NCBI GenBank assembly: GCA_002359465.1
Contig: DENA01000010.1
Coordinates: 42,831 to 81,691 of the forward strand
DNA from: Ruminococcaceae bacterium UBA2656
Lineage (GTDB): Bacteria; Bacillota; Clostridia; Oscillospirales; Acutalibacteraceae
Length of the DNA: 38,861 nt
Reading direction: 5' to 3'
Positions 32,759 through 38,861 of this stretch are shown here, one piece after another. Both the position numbers and the translations under genes were made by a program. Under the pieces are notes generated by a model that ran no database searches, was not told the DNA's origin, and saw nothing but the letters and a program-made list of their open reading frames with translations. The first letter of the stretch is position 1. Every line of letters starts with the position of its first letter.

Positions 32759-34396
32759 TTACTTTTGGGTATATTTCAGATTGTCAAACGTAGTAATGTT
32801 AATGACCGAATGCCCGGTTTTTACATAGGTTATTTTAACTGTATCCCCTTCTCTTGTCAGGGGCAGTTCCGGACTGATATCTGCAACGGCAGTGAAAATC
32901 TTATCGGGCTGCTCCTTCAGAATCATGGAATAGACGGTGTTTCCGCTGACAATCTCGGAGGATATTCTATCGACTGTGCCTTGCAGATCCTGTTGCTGGC
33001 CGCCTGTATCAATTTCAGAGCTTCCGCTCGTATTTTTCATCACAGACTGATAGTTGGATATTGCGGCTCCAATCGTTTCACCGGTCCCAACGCTTGTGTA
33101 ATCGGTGACTGAAACAAAGGCGTACTGTTTAATAAGACCGGCGTCATCCTTTAACGTCATAAAATAAGTGGGGCGCCCGTCAACATTCGTAATGAGCGGA
33201 AAGGTTGCGACATAGTGCAGATTCTGCACTTTACCCTGCGCCGACTGCTGCGCCGCATATTCTGTTGCGCCGCTGATCTGATAACGGTATGGCGTTTTCG
33301 TCACCATATCGATCAGCATAAAGCCGGTGGCGCTTTCATCGCCGCCCACGCTGGTAAGGCCGGTGTATAAATAGCATCTTCCGCTGTTGTAAATAATGGC
33401 ATTTCCCTCGGAAGCCTGAAATTTATCCTTATTGGAAAAATTGAAGATACCATGGATATAGTTTCCGCGGTTTCCTATCTGTGTCATTACAAAATCCGCC
33501 GGCTGCACCCTGTCAACCCACTTTGGCACATCGTCGATACCGTATCTTACGCTTTCGCCGGTAGCTGCGTCTACAATAATCGCGCCGTCCGCTTCCGGCA
33601 GGCTGACTCCCACAAGATTTTTATAGGTAGTCACAACCCAGTAAGGTCTGCCTTCGTCATTGATCTCAAAGGAGTAATCGGTGAGCCCCGTAAAAAGGCC
33701 TCCGGAAAATCGCGTGTGCCTTTGCAGATTGTCAAGAAGATACGCGTTCGGCTGATATTTGACGGGATAATTTTCAACGTAGGTTACATCTCTGGGATTC
33801 GTAGCCGAAACCAAAATGTAACCCGGCGTTCCGTTCGAATTGGAAGCCCACTTAAAAAAGCCGGAGTGTAGCAGAGGCACTACCCATACAAGCTTATCCT
33901 TTACTTTCTGAATGGTCGGTTCCCCCAATGACACCTGGCTGCCCAGCGCAGGCTTTTCTCCGAGCTTTTTATCAGCAAGAAGCGCGGCCAGACTTTTATC
34001 GACAACCGGCAGCCGCGCTATGTCAATGGCCTGAACATCCGAGGAAAAGACCCTGTTCTCAGGTTCCGGCATTTGATTTTTATAGCTGTCGGTATGGAAC
34101 AGCACACTGGAAAAAATACTGACGATGATCAGAACAGCCCACGGCGCAACCGCGACCGCCAGATACCTGCGGCCCTGTTTGGGTATATCGAAATATACCG
34201 TGCCGTTACTTTTGCGTGCAAATCTTTTCAACCCGGTGTCAAATAGCCATAGAACCAGAGTAAATGAAGTGATGATAAATCCCCAGAAGCTAAGTCCTTC
34301 TGCGTAAAACGGGCTGAGATTCGGTGAAGTTATAAATATGATTATTCCATATAGCAAAACGAGAATCAGCAAGACAAGCGCTTTCGCCTTTTTCAT
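32759..34396 (-). CDS. Large membrane-anchored protein of unknown function
   Basis: I recognise a conserved-looking but unnamed family. The 545-residue protein has two N-terminal membrane helices (about 5-20 and 38-52), a third near 85-105, then a large extracytoplasmic region with repeated strand-like blocks (KLVWVVPLLHSGFFKW; GYILVSATNPRDV; YSFEINDEGRPYWVVTT; GAIIVDAATGES) and an OB-like end (LQGTVDRISSEIVSGN…). The ATG at 34396 follows AAAGGA by 8 nt; the frame extends upstream without a site. It may be a surface or envelope protein; no catalytic motif is visible. Confidence 0.6.
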   Translation of the reverse strand: MKKAKALVLLILVLLYGIIIFITSPNLSPFYAEGLSFWGFIITSFTLVLWLFDTGLKRFARKSNGTVYFDIPKQGRRYLAVAVAPWAVLIIVSIFSSVLFHTDSYKNQMPEPENRVFSSDVQAIDIARLPVVDKSLAALLADKKLGEKPALGSQVSLGEPTIQKVKDKLVWVVPLLHSGFFKWASNSNGTPGYILVSATNPRDVTYVENYPVKYQPNAYLLDNLQRHTRFSGGLFTGLTDYSFEINDEGRPYWVVTTYKNLVGVSLPEADGAIIVDAATGESVRYGIDDVPKWVDRVQPADFVMTQIGNRGNYIHGIFNFSNKDKFQASEGNAIIYNSGRCYLYTGLTSVGGDESATGFMLIDMVTKTPYRYQISGATEYAAQQSAQGKVQNLHYVATFPLITNVDGRPTYFMTLKDDAGLIKQYAFVSVTDYTSVGTGETIGAAISNYQSVMKNTSGSSEIDTGGQQQDLQGTVDRISSEIVSGNTVYSMILKEQPDKIFTAVADISPELPLTREGDTVKITYVKTGHSVINITTFDNLKYTQK

Positions 34397-34544
34397 AAAT
34401 ATTTTCCTTTCAGCTAAAAACAAATGGTCTTATTTCAAATAATACTTATACAATCCTTTAAACCGTATTATAACCCCAAGCAACGGTTTTTGTTCAGAGT
34501 CGGTAAAATTTCAGCTCCGTGATCAACATCCTTGCTGTCTTAAG

Positions 34545-34573
34545 ATTATACCACGCGCGGCCGCTTATTCCAA
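34545..34573 (-). promoter_or_regulatory. Promoter of the membrane-protein gene
   Basis: TTGGAA (34568-34573), 17-bp spacer, TATAAT (34545-34550) on the minus strand. The leader is about 140 nt and contains AAACCGT/ACGGTTT hairpin arms. Confidence 0.65.
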
Positions 34574-34626
34574 GCTGAACCGGAAAATATCCGTGACCTA
34601 AGCCTCTTTCCGTTATGGGCTTTTGA

Positions 34627-34655
34627 TTACATTTTCTCCGATATGAGAATATAAT
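34627..34655 (+). promoter_or_regulatory. Promoter of the 56-aa gene
   Basis: TTACAT (34627-34632), 17-bp spacer, TATAAT (34650-34655), divergent from the preceding promoter. Confidence 0.65.
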
Positions 34656-34685
34656 ATAGAAATAAATTGTATGGGAGATATTGCT

Positions 34686-34856
34686 ATGGAAATGAAAGTA
34701 TACAACTGCATGAATCCGGATAAACTTCATATGCCGAATAATATGAAAGCAAAATCAGTGAAGCTCAAAGAAGAGAAAGAAGATCTCGTCCAAAAATTTA
34801 AGAATGACCCAAATTCCTTTTTTCCGTCGATAATCCCTCCTGCGAAACCGAAATGA
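34686..34856 (+). CDS. Small protein of unknown function (56 aa)
   Basis: Unrecognised. The 56-residue basic protein starts MEMKVYNCMNPDKLHMPNNM, has a Lys/Glu-rich central helix (KAKSVKLKEEKEDLVQKFK) and ends PNSFFPSIIPPAKPK. GGGAGAT lies 6 nt before the ATG, and the gene has its own promoter and terminator, which makes it a credible stand-alone small gene. Confidence 0.68.
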   Translation: MEMKVYNCMNPDKLHMPNNMKAKSVKLKEEKEDLVQKFKNDPNSFFPSIIPPAKPK

Positions 34857-34859
34857 GCT

Positions 34860-34894
34860 TGCCGCCCTGTCATCAGGGTGGCATTTCATTTTTT
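34860..34894 (+). terminator. Terminator after the 56-aa gene
   Basis: A 10-bp stem TGCCGCCCTG/CAGGGTGGCA with TCAT loop and a T-rich tail TTTCATTTTTT. Confidence 0.88.
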
Positions 34895-34972
34895 GCGCCC
34901 TGCACACGTTCCAATCTGCGCTTTTTCTGCGGACTTGTACCGGGTGCAAGATTCTTGGAATCACCAAACGCG

Positions 34973-35010
34973 AAAATAAGGGGATGCCCGAATGGGCATC
35001 CCCTTATTTT
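34973..35010 (-). terminator. Terminator of tRNA-Leu(TAA)
   Basis: A perfect 17-bp stem (34973-34989 with 34994-35010) with a GAAT loop. It abuts the tRNA 3' end. The minus-strand copy ends TTATTTTCG. Confidence 0.88.
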
Positions 35011-35096
35011 GGTGCTGGTGATCGGACTTGAACCGATACGGTGTTGCCACCGAGGGATTTTAAGTCCCTTGCGTCTGCCGATTCCGCCACACCAGC
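35010..35096 (-). tRNA. tRNA-Leu (anticodon TAA)
   Basis: 87 nt including an encoded CCA. The acceptor arms GCTGGTG/CACCAGC match, the anticodon loop is CTTAAAA with anticodon TAA, and the variable arm is long (TCGGTGGCAACACCG). The TPsiC arm has GTTCAAGTC. Confidence 0.95.
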
Positions 35097-35111
35097 GATT
35101 TAACATTTGCT

Positions 35112-35140
35112 ATTATAGCATAGCGAGCCGGCAAAATCAA
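35112..35140 (-). promoter_or_regulatory. Promoter of tRNA-Leu(TAA)
   Basis: TTGATT (35135-35140), 17-bp spacer, TATAAT (35112-35117) on the minus strand, just downstream of the M23 peptidase gene. Confidence 0.75.
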
Positions 35141-35148
35141 ATAGAAAT

Positions 35149-36159
35149 TTACTGTTGATACTGAATTTGTATTTGATTCTTTCTGGAATATTCTTTTGTA
35201 GTATCGTTCCGGACTACCTCCGACTGATTTTGGCGCAGCAGCATGGCAAGCTGGTACACATCCACCCAGATTTCATTGACACTCTCTTTCTGACTTTCAT
35301 CGAAAATTAGCTGAAGGCCAAAATGCAGATGGCTCACCTTGATATTGTTCACATTTTCTTTGGTGCTGTAGCCCGTGTGCCCAACATACCCGATCACGTC
35401 TCCGGCGGTCACCGTCTGGCCGACCGCAAGGTTTGCCGCATAGGGACGGTTCTGCCTTAAATGCGCATAGTAATAATAACGCTGTTTGTCAAAGCTGCGG
35501 ATGCCGATGCGCCAGCCACCGTACTGATTCCAGCCAAGCGCCTCCACAATTCCGGACTCCACAGCGATCACCGGTGTACCGGTCGCGGCCATCATGTCAT
35601 GGCCAAGGTGCTGGCGTTTGTATCCGTAGGTTCTTGCTGCTCCAAAGTCGTCATAATCCTCATAGGGAAAGGTTTTGGCAATCGGTGAAAATCCGACCAG
35701 CCCGTATTTTTCTTCTCCGCTGCTGTCGGTATAGGTGCCTAAAAGCCCGCCCAGAACCGCGGTATAAGCTTTATTGTAATAAGAATAGTATTTCATATCC
35801 TTTGTCAGATCCGCCATACTCTGTGTTTTCAGCTTTGTGGTCAGAACATCCATATCGTTGCTTTTGTAGTGCGAAAAATTCCCGCCGTATTTTGCGGCAA
35901 GGTAGGCCAGCAGTTCAATCCAATTTAATTTGTTCTTCTCTTTGTGCGAAGAAATATCCAGATTCATTGCCTTTTTAAGTGCAATATACGGGACATTGAA
36001 TTCCACATATTTAATGAAGCTGCCGGAGGAACTCTCCGTCTTCGCCTCGGCGGGAACATTGTCGCCGTAACGGCCTGAAGCGGCGGCAAATCCTGCCGCC
36101 GCTATGAGAACAAGGAAGAAAGCGATTAATCTTTTCATCTTCATAATACGATAAAACAA
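35149..36159 (-). CDS. Secreted M23-family metallopeptidase (LytM type)
   Basis: Peptidoglycan endopeptidase-like protein. The 336-residue chain has a signal peptide (MKMKRLIAFFLVLIAAAGFAA, residues 6-26), a helical middle region, and a C-terminal LytM domain with HxxxD in QHLGHDMMA (about residues 183-191) and HLHFGL (about 282-287), the residues that bind zinc. A late helical tail follows. Start TTG 36159 is chosen because TAGGTGAT lies upstream. A sporulation (SpoIIQ-like) or cell-division role is possible, but not shown by the sequence. Confidence 0.88.
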   Translation of the reverse strand: MFYRIMKMKRLIAFFLVLIAAAGFAAASGRYGDNVPAEAKTESSSGSFIKYVEFNVPYIALKKAMNLDISSHKEKNKLNWIELLAYLAAKYGGNFSHYKSNDMDVLTTKLKTQSMADLTKDMKYYSYYNKAYTAVLGGLLGTYTDSSGEEKYGLVGFSPIAKTFPYEDYDDFGAARTYGYKRQHLGHDMMAATGTPVIAVESGIVEALGWNQYGGWRIGIRSFDKQRYYYYAHLRQNRPYAANLAVGQTVTAGDVIGYVGHTGYSTKENVNNIKVSHLHFGLQLIFDESQKESVNEIWVDVYQLAMLLRQNQSEVVRNDTTKEYSRKNQIQIQYQQ

Positions 36160-36219
36160 GCAATCACCTACTGTCTATCCATTATTATGTTGGATGAACC
36201 GAAAATATGGCATAAAAAT

Positions 36220-36396
36220 TTAGAGATCATCCGCGTCCTGATCCGGTTTCTCTCCGTCCCTTGCGGTGCCCGTATAGCTGCCCAGCACATCGGCCGGGAT
36301 TTCACTTTTATTCATATTTTGCAGCGTGGAGGCCATCTCTTCTGCATTTGGCCGGATTTTTTTGCCATTCTTTTGTTTTTTTACAAATTGAAACAT
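36220..36396 (-). CDS. Small conserved-looking protein (58 aa)
   Basis: Function unknown. The 58-residue protein begins MFQFVKKQKNGKKIRPNAEE and ends VLGSYTGTARDGEKPDQDADDL. The tail GSYTG…DG…QDADDL is one I recall in small proteins of Oscillospirales, but I cannot give a role. GAGGTGAT lies 6 nt before the ATG; this site is in a hairpin (36402-36436). It is 60 nt upstream of the M23 gene and on the same strand, so the two may be cotranscribed. Confidence 0.72.
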   Translation of the reverse strand: MFQFVKKQKNGKKIRPNAEEMASTLQNMNKSEIPADVLGSYTGTARDGEKPDQDADDL

Positions 36397-36401
36397 AAAA
36401 A

Positions 36402-36436
36402 TCACCTCATACTTATTATTAACAAGCGTGAGGTGA
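36402..36436 (-). promoter_or_regulatory. Hairpin that pairs the RBS of the 58-aa gene
   Basis: TCACCTCA and TGAGGTGA form an 8-bp stem 19 nt apart. On the minus strand the 3' arm is the ribosome binding site GAGGTGA and the 5' arm is its exact complement; TTTTT follows, so it could also terminate transcription from the transferase gene. Confidence 0.5.
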
Positions 36437-36448
36437 AATATGAATCTG

Positions 36449-37126
36449 TTATTTCAGGACCGCACCGACGGTCTGAAACATAATTTTGATGTCATTCAGC
36501 AACGATATCTTTTTCATATATGCAAGATTATATGCCATTTTAGGCGGCAGGATCTGCTCCACGTAAACTTTTTCCGGATCCTCCGCAGCATTTAAAAGGC
36601 TGTTCTCATCCTTGAACGCAATGCTGGAAGTAGCGGTAATTCCGGGCCGGATCAGCAGAGTGGCCATGTATTCCGGGGTATATACATCAACATATTTGCG
36701 AACCTCCGGGCGGGGCCCGACCAGACTCATGCTCCCGCCGAGAACGTTTAAAAGCTGCGAGAACTCGTCGAGCCTCAGTTTCCTGATCAGGCGTCCCACC
36801 CTTGTCACGCGCGGGTCATCGCCCACCGTCAGCGGAGGGCCGATTTTATCGGCATCCTGCACCATGGTCCTGAATTTAAAAATTTTAAAGTCCTGATTAT
36901 AGCGCCCCACCCGAACCTGCCTGTAAAACACCGGACCCCTGGAATCCAGCTTGACGGCAAGTGCCAGAAGCAGCAGAAGCGGAGAAAGCACCAGAAGGAT
37001 CAGCAGCGATACGACCACGTCGAACACGCGTTTCGCGCAAAGTGAAGGCCTGCGCTTCTCAAGCAGGCCGATATATTCTTTTGTGTATTTGTTTTTCATA
37101 TTCTTTGGAAGCGCCTGAAAGTTCAC
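36449..37126 (-). CDS. Bacterial sugar transferase (undecaprenyl-phosphate glycosyl-1-P transferase)
   Basis: Starts assembly of a cell-surface polysaccharide by moving a sugar-1-phosphate to undecaprenyl phosphate. The 225-residue protein has one hydrophobic N-terminal segment (about residues 34-58, [20 protein letters not shown]), the family block [24 protein letters not shown], and [24 protein letters not shown] with the catalytic Asp-Glu pair. GTG 37126 follows GGGGAT. No other polysaccharide genes are beside it. Confidence 0.92.
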   Translation of the reverse strand: MNFQALPKNMKNKYTKEYIGLLEKRRPSLCAKRVFDVVVSLLILLVLSPLLLLLALAVKLDSRGPVFYRQVRVGRYNQDFKIFKFRTMVQDADKIGPPLTVGDDPRVTRVGRLIRKLRLDEFSQLLNVLGGSMSLVGPRPEVRKYVDVYTPEYMATLLIRPGITATSSIAFKDENSLLNAAEDPEKVYVEQILPPKMAYNLAYMKKISLLNDIKIMFQTVGAVLK

Positions 37127-37160
37127 GGCATGATCCCCATTCCTAAGATTGTATTTTTAC

Positions 37161-37217
37161 AGCAATTCAAAATATAGTGAAATGAATTTCGTTATCAACC
37201 CTTAATTTAAAATTGCT
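37161..37217. repeat. Short palindromic-end repeat, copy 2, with flanking direct repeat
   Basis: 57 bp with inverted ends AGCAATT/AATTGCT and the same inner core AATGAATTTCGTT as copy 1 at 27925-27983. It is flanked by GTATTTTTA at 37151-37159 and 37221-37229, which could be a 9-bp target duplication. Confidence 0.7.
37171..37198 (-). promoter_or_regulatory. Possible repeat-borne promoter for the sugar transferase
   Basis: TTGATA (37193-37198), 16-bp spacer, TATATT (37171-37176) on the minus strand, entirely within repeat copy 2. Copy 1 lacks the -10. Confidence 0.35.
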
Positions 37218-37287
37218 TCTGTATTTTTAATATTATAGCACAAGTTTTGGCTCCGTAACAATTTTTTACAATGCAGGGCACAATATG

Positions 37288-37317
37288 TTTACAATTAACA
37301 GGATATAATGCTATACT
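37288..37317 (+). promoter_or_regulatory. Promoter of the glucokinase gene
   Basis: TTTACA (37288-37293), 18-bp spacer, TATACT (37312-37317), about 88 bp before the ATG; another TATAAT (37304-37309) lies in the spacer. Confidence 0.5.
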
Positions 37318-37404
37318 GATTACATATTTCAGCAGATCGAGAAATGCAGGCAGCAGTGAAAAAGATTTGCTGTATTTTGAAATAACGGACGAAGGGGATA
37401 AAAA

Positions 37405-38358
37405 ATGTATTATCTGGGAATTGACCTCGGCGGGACCAACATCAAGGTTGGCGTCGTTGATGAAAACAGCCAAATTATTGCCACGGCGAAAAGGAAGACC
37501 AGAGTGCCCTGCGCACCTGACGATATGTGCGAACAGCTTGCCTCCACGGCATTGGAAGCGCTGAGCAACGCGAATATTTCCATAGACGACGTCCCCTGGG
37601 TAGGCATCGGCACCCCCGGTACGGTGAACAGGGACAGCGGCGTAGTCGAGTTTTCCAACAATCTTTATTTTAACCATTTTGAAATCAGAAAGCTTCTGGA
37701 AACCAGAATGAACAAGAAAGTGATCGTAGAAAACGACGCCAACGCTGCGGCTTACGGCGAATATCAGGCCGGCGCGCTCAAGGGTGCGAGAAATGCAATG
37801 GCTATTACGCTTGGAACGGGCGTGGGAAGCGGAATCATTATCGACGGTAAAATTTACGCCGGTTCCAATTACGGTGCGGGCGAAATGGGACATACCGTTA
37901 TCGTCTATAAGGGACGCCACTGCACCTGCGGCCGTGACGGATGCTGGGAAACCTATGCTTCAGCCACTGGCCTGATCCGCACCACCAAAGAAGCGATGGA
38001 AAAATTGGCCAACCGCGACAAGCCGATCTGGAAGCTGGTCGACGGCGACCTGAACAATGTGGACGGACGCACCGCATTGGACGCGATGCGCGCGGGCGAC
38101 CCGATCGGCAAAGCGGTGGTAGAGGAATATATTGAATACCTCGGATGCGGCCTTGTCAACTGTATCAATGCATTCCAGCCGGATATCCTCTGTATCGGCG
38201 GCGGTATCTGTAATGAAGGGGAAACCCTCTTAAAGCCGCTGCGTGAATATGTAGCCAAGGATGCCTATTCCCTCAGCTCGCAGGGACAGACAAAGCTTTG
38301 CAGGGCTTTGCTTGGAAATGACGCCGGAATTATCGGCGCGGCGCTGCTGGGCAAATAA
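37405..38358 (+). CDS. ROK family glucokinase
   Basis: Phosphorylates glucose with ATP. The 317-residue protein has the N-terminal ATP site GIDLGGTNIKVGVV, sugar-contact residues in VIVENDANAAAYGE, the zinc site CTCGRDGCWE (about residues 173-182) and the ROK signature around ITLGTGVGSGII and GEMGH. GAAGGGGAT precedes the ATG. It is followed 34 bp later by galM, which supplies the alpha/beta anomers of its substrate, so the pair fits a small hexose-use operon. Confidence 0.94.
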   Translation: MYYLGIDLGGTNIKVGVVDENSQIIATAKRKTRVPCAPDDMCEQLASTALEALSNANISIDDVPWVGIGTPGTVNRDSGVVEFSNNLYFNHFEIRKLLETRMNKKVIVENDANAAAYGEYQAGALKGARNAMAITLGTGVGSGIIIDGKIYAGSNYGAGEMGHTVIVYKGRHCTCGRDGCWETYASATGLIRTTKEAMEKLANRDKPIWKLVDGDLNNVDGRTALDAMRAGDPIGKAVVEEYIEYLGCGLVNCINAFQPDILCIGGGICNEGETLLKPLREYVAKDAYSLSSQGQTKLCRALLGNDAGIIGAALLGK

Positions 38359-38392
38359 TCCCTCCGAAAATATTTTATAAGAAGGCCGAACA

Positions 38393-38861
38393 ATGAGCAT
38401 TGAAAAATCTGTATTTGGGAAAATGCCGGACGGTACTGTGATCGAAAGCTACACACTGCGGAACAAAAGCGGAATGACCGCGCAGGTTATCACCTACGGC
38501 TGCCGCATCGTGAAACTGCTGACAGCAGATAAAAAAGGAAAGTTTGGCGACGTGGTTCTGGGGCACGACACGCTGAAGGGATATCTTGGAAACGGCGATG
38601 TTTTCGGCGCTGTTGTGGGCCGCTATGCCAACCGTATCGGCGGGGCGGAATTCGAAATCGACGGCCAGAGGTATTCGCTTGCCGCAAACAATGGAAAAAA
38701 TTCGCTGCACAGCGCTCCGGGCGGATTTCAGGACCGTGTGTGGCGGCTGAAACGCAGCGATAACCACGACGACGCGCCGTCCATTACGTTTGCATACCTT
38801 AGTAAAGACGGCGAATGTGGATTTCCCGGGAATTTGAATGTGACGGTCACCTATACGATTA
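38393..38861 (+). CDS. galM: Aldose 1-epimerase (galM), 3' truncated by window
   Basis: Interconverts alpha and beta anomers of aldohexoses. 156 residues are visible before the right edge. The segment GRYANRIGGAEFEIDG (about residues 77-92) and LHSAPGGFQDRVW with its histidine match the family N-terminal half. GAAGG lies 8 nt before the ATG. No stop codon is seen inside the window, so the gene is partial. Confidence 0.92.
   Translation, partial: MSIEKSVFGKMPDGTVIESYTLRNKSGMTAQVITYGCRIVKLLTADKKGKFGDVVLGHDTLKGYLGNGDVFGAVVGRYANRIGGAEFEIDGQRYSLAANNGKNSLHSAPGGFQDRVWRLKRSDNHDDAPSITFAYLSKDGECGFPGNLNVTVTYTI

Noticed and set aside
1..38861. CRISPR arrays, rRNA genes or clustered defence genes
   Set aside because: No array of spaced direct repeats, no rRNA-like sequence and no recognisable defence gene was found on either strand.

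Overview
The window reads as a low-GC Gram-positive genome of class Clostridia, most likely a spore-forming member of the Oscillospirales (Ruminococcaceae/Acutalibacteraceae type). The evidence is RNase M5, a T-box leader on alaS, the comEC-holA pair, a DUF1836 protein next to an AraC regulator, the OadB/OadG sodium pump subunits, ThyX, many TTG/GTG starts and AGGAGG-type ribosome binding sites. This placement is inference from gene content, not from a marker gene.

Layout. (1) 1-1309: the 3' part of a tyrosine integrase whose element continues off the left edge and ends against the 3' end of tRNA-Leu(GAG). (2) 1362-9232, minus strand: a long operon from a consensus promoter through an alanine T-box, alaS, hit, a phosphoribosyltransferase, comEC, holA and rnmV. 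(3) 9245-17098, minus strand: a thyX-tmk-GNAT-DJ-1-MTHFS-mltG-U32 peptidase-PBP cluster with overlapping or closely spaced genes. (4) 17134-18924: Pit phosphate transporter with its DUF47 partner. (5) 19135-23658: the most interesting region, described below. (6) 23672-27892: pcrA helicase and a two-gene sodium-pump unit. (7) 28075-38861: AraC regulator/DUF1836, asnB, a D-2-hydroxyacid dehydrogenase, an unknown membrane protein, a small orphan gene, tRNA-Leu(TAA), an M23 endopeptidase, a small conserved gene, a sugar-phosphate transferase, ROK glucokinase and the start of galM.

The main discovery candidate is a 3.57-kb intervening element (about 19311-22882) that splits one protein-coding gene. 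The 5' fragment (19209-19310, good ribosome binding site, sigma-K-like promoter) ends ...VYDSCS; the 3' fragment (22881-23597) starts DKDCLEDL.... The two fragments join in frame across a shared GA dinucleotide to give an uninterrupted 272-residue Cys-rich protein. The insert encodes a large serine recombinase of the SpoIVCA type (20432-21919), four very small unrecognised proteins (one behind a sigma-E-like promoter, three translationally coupled on the minus strand), a small GNAT-like protein and a 77-residue orphan. This layout matches the skin/sigK class of sporulation intervening elements, but in a different target gene. I propose that the gene is restored by excision, probably in the mother cell during sporulation.

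Other observations: a ComEC whose C-terminal metallo-beta-lactamase-like domain has lost its metal-binding histidines, a PBP with KTA in place of KTG, two copies of a short palindromic repeat (one with a possible 9-bp target duplication and a promoter), and several hairpins that would mask ribosome binding sites.
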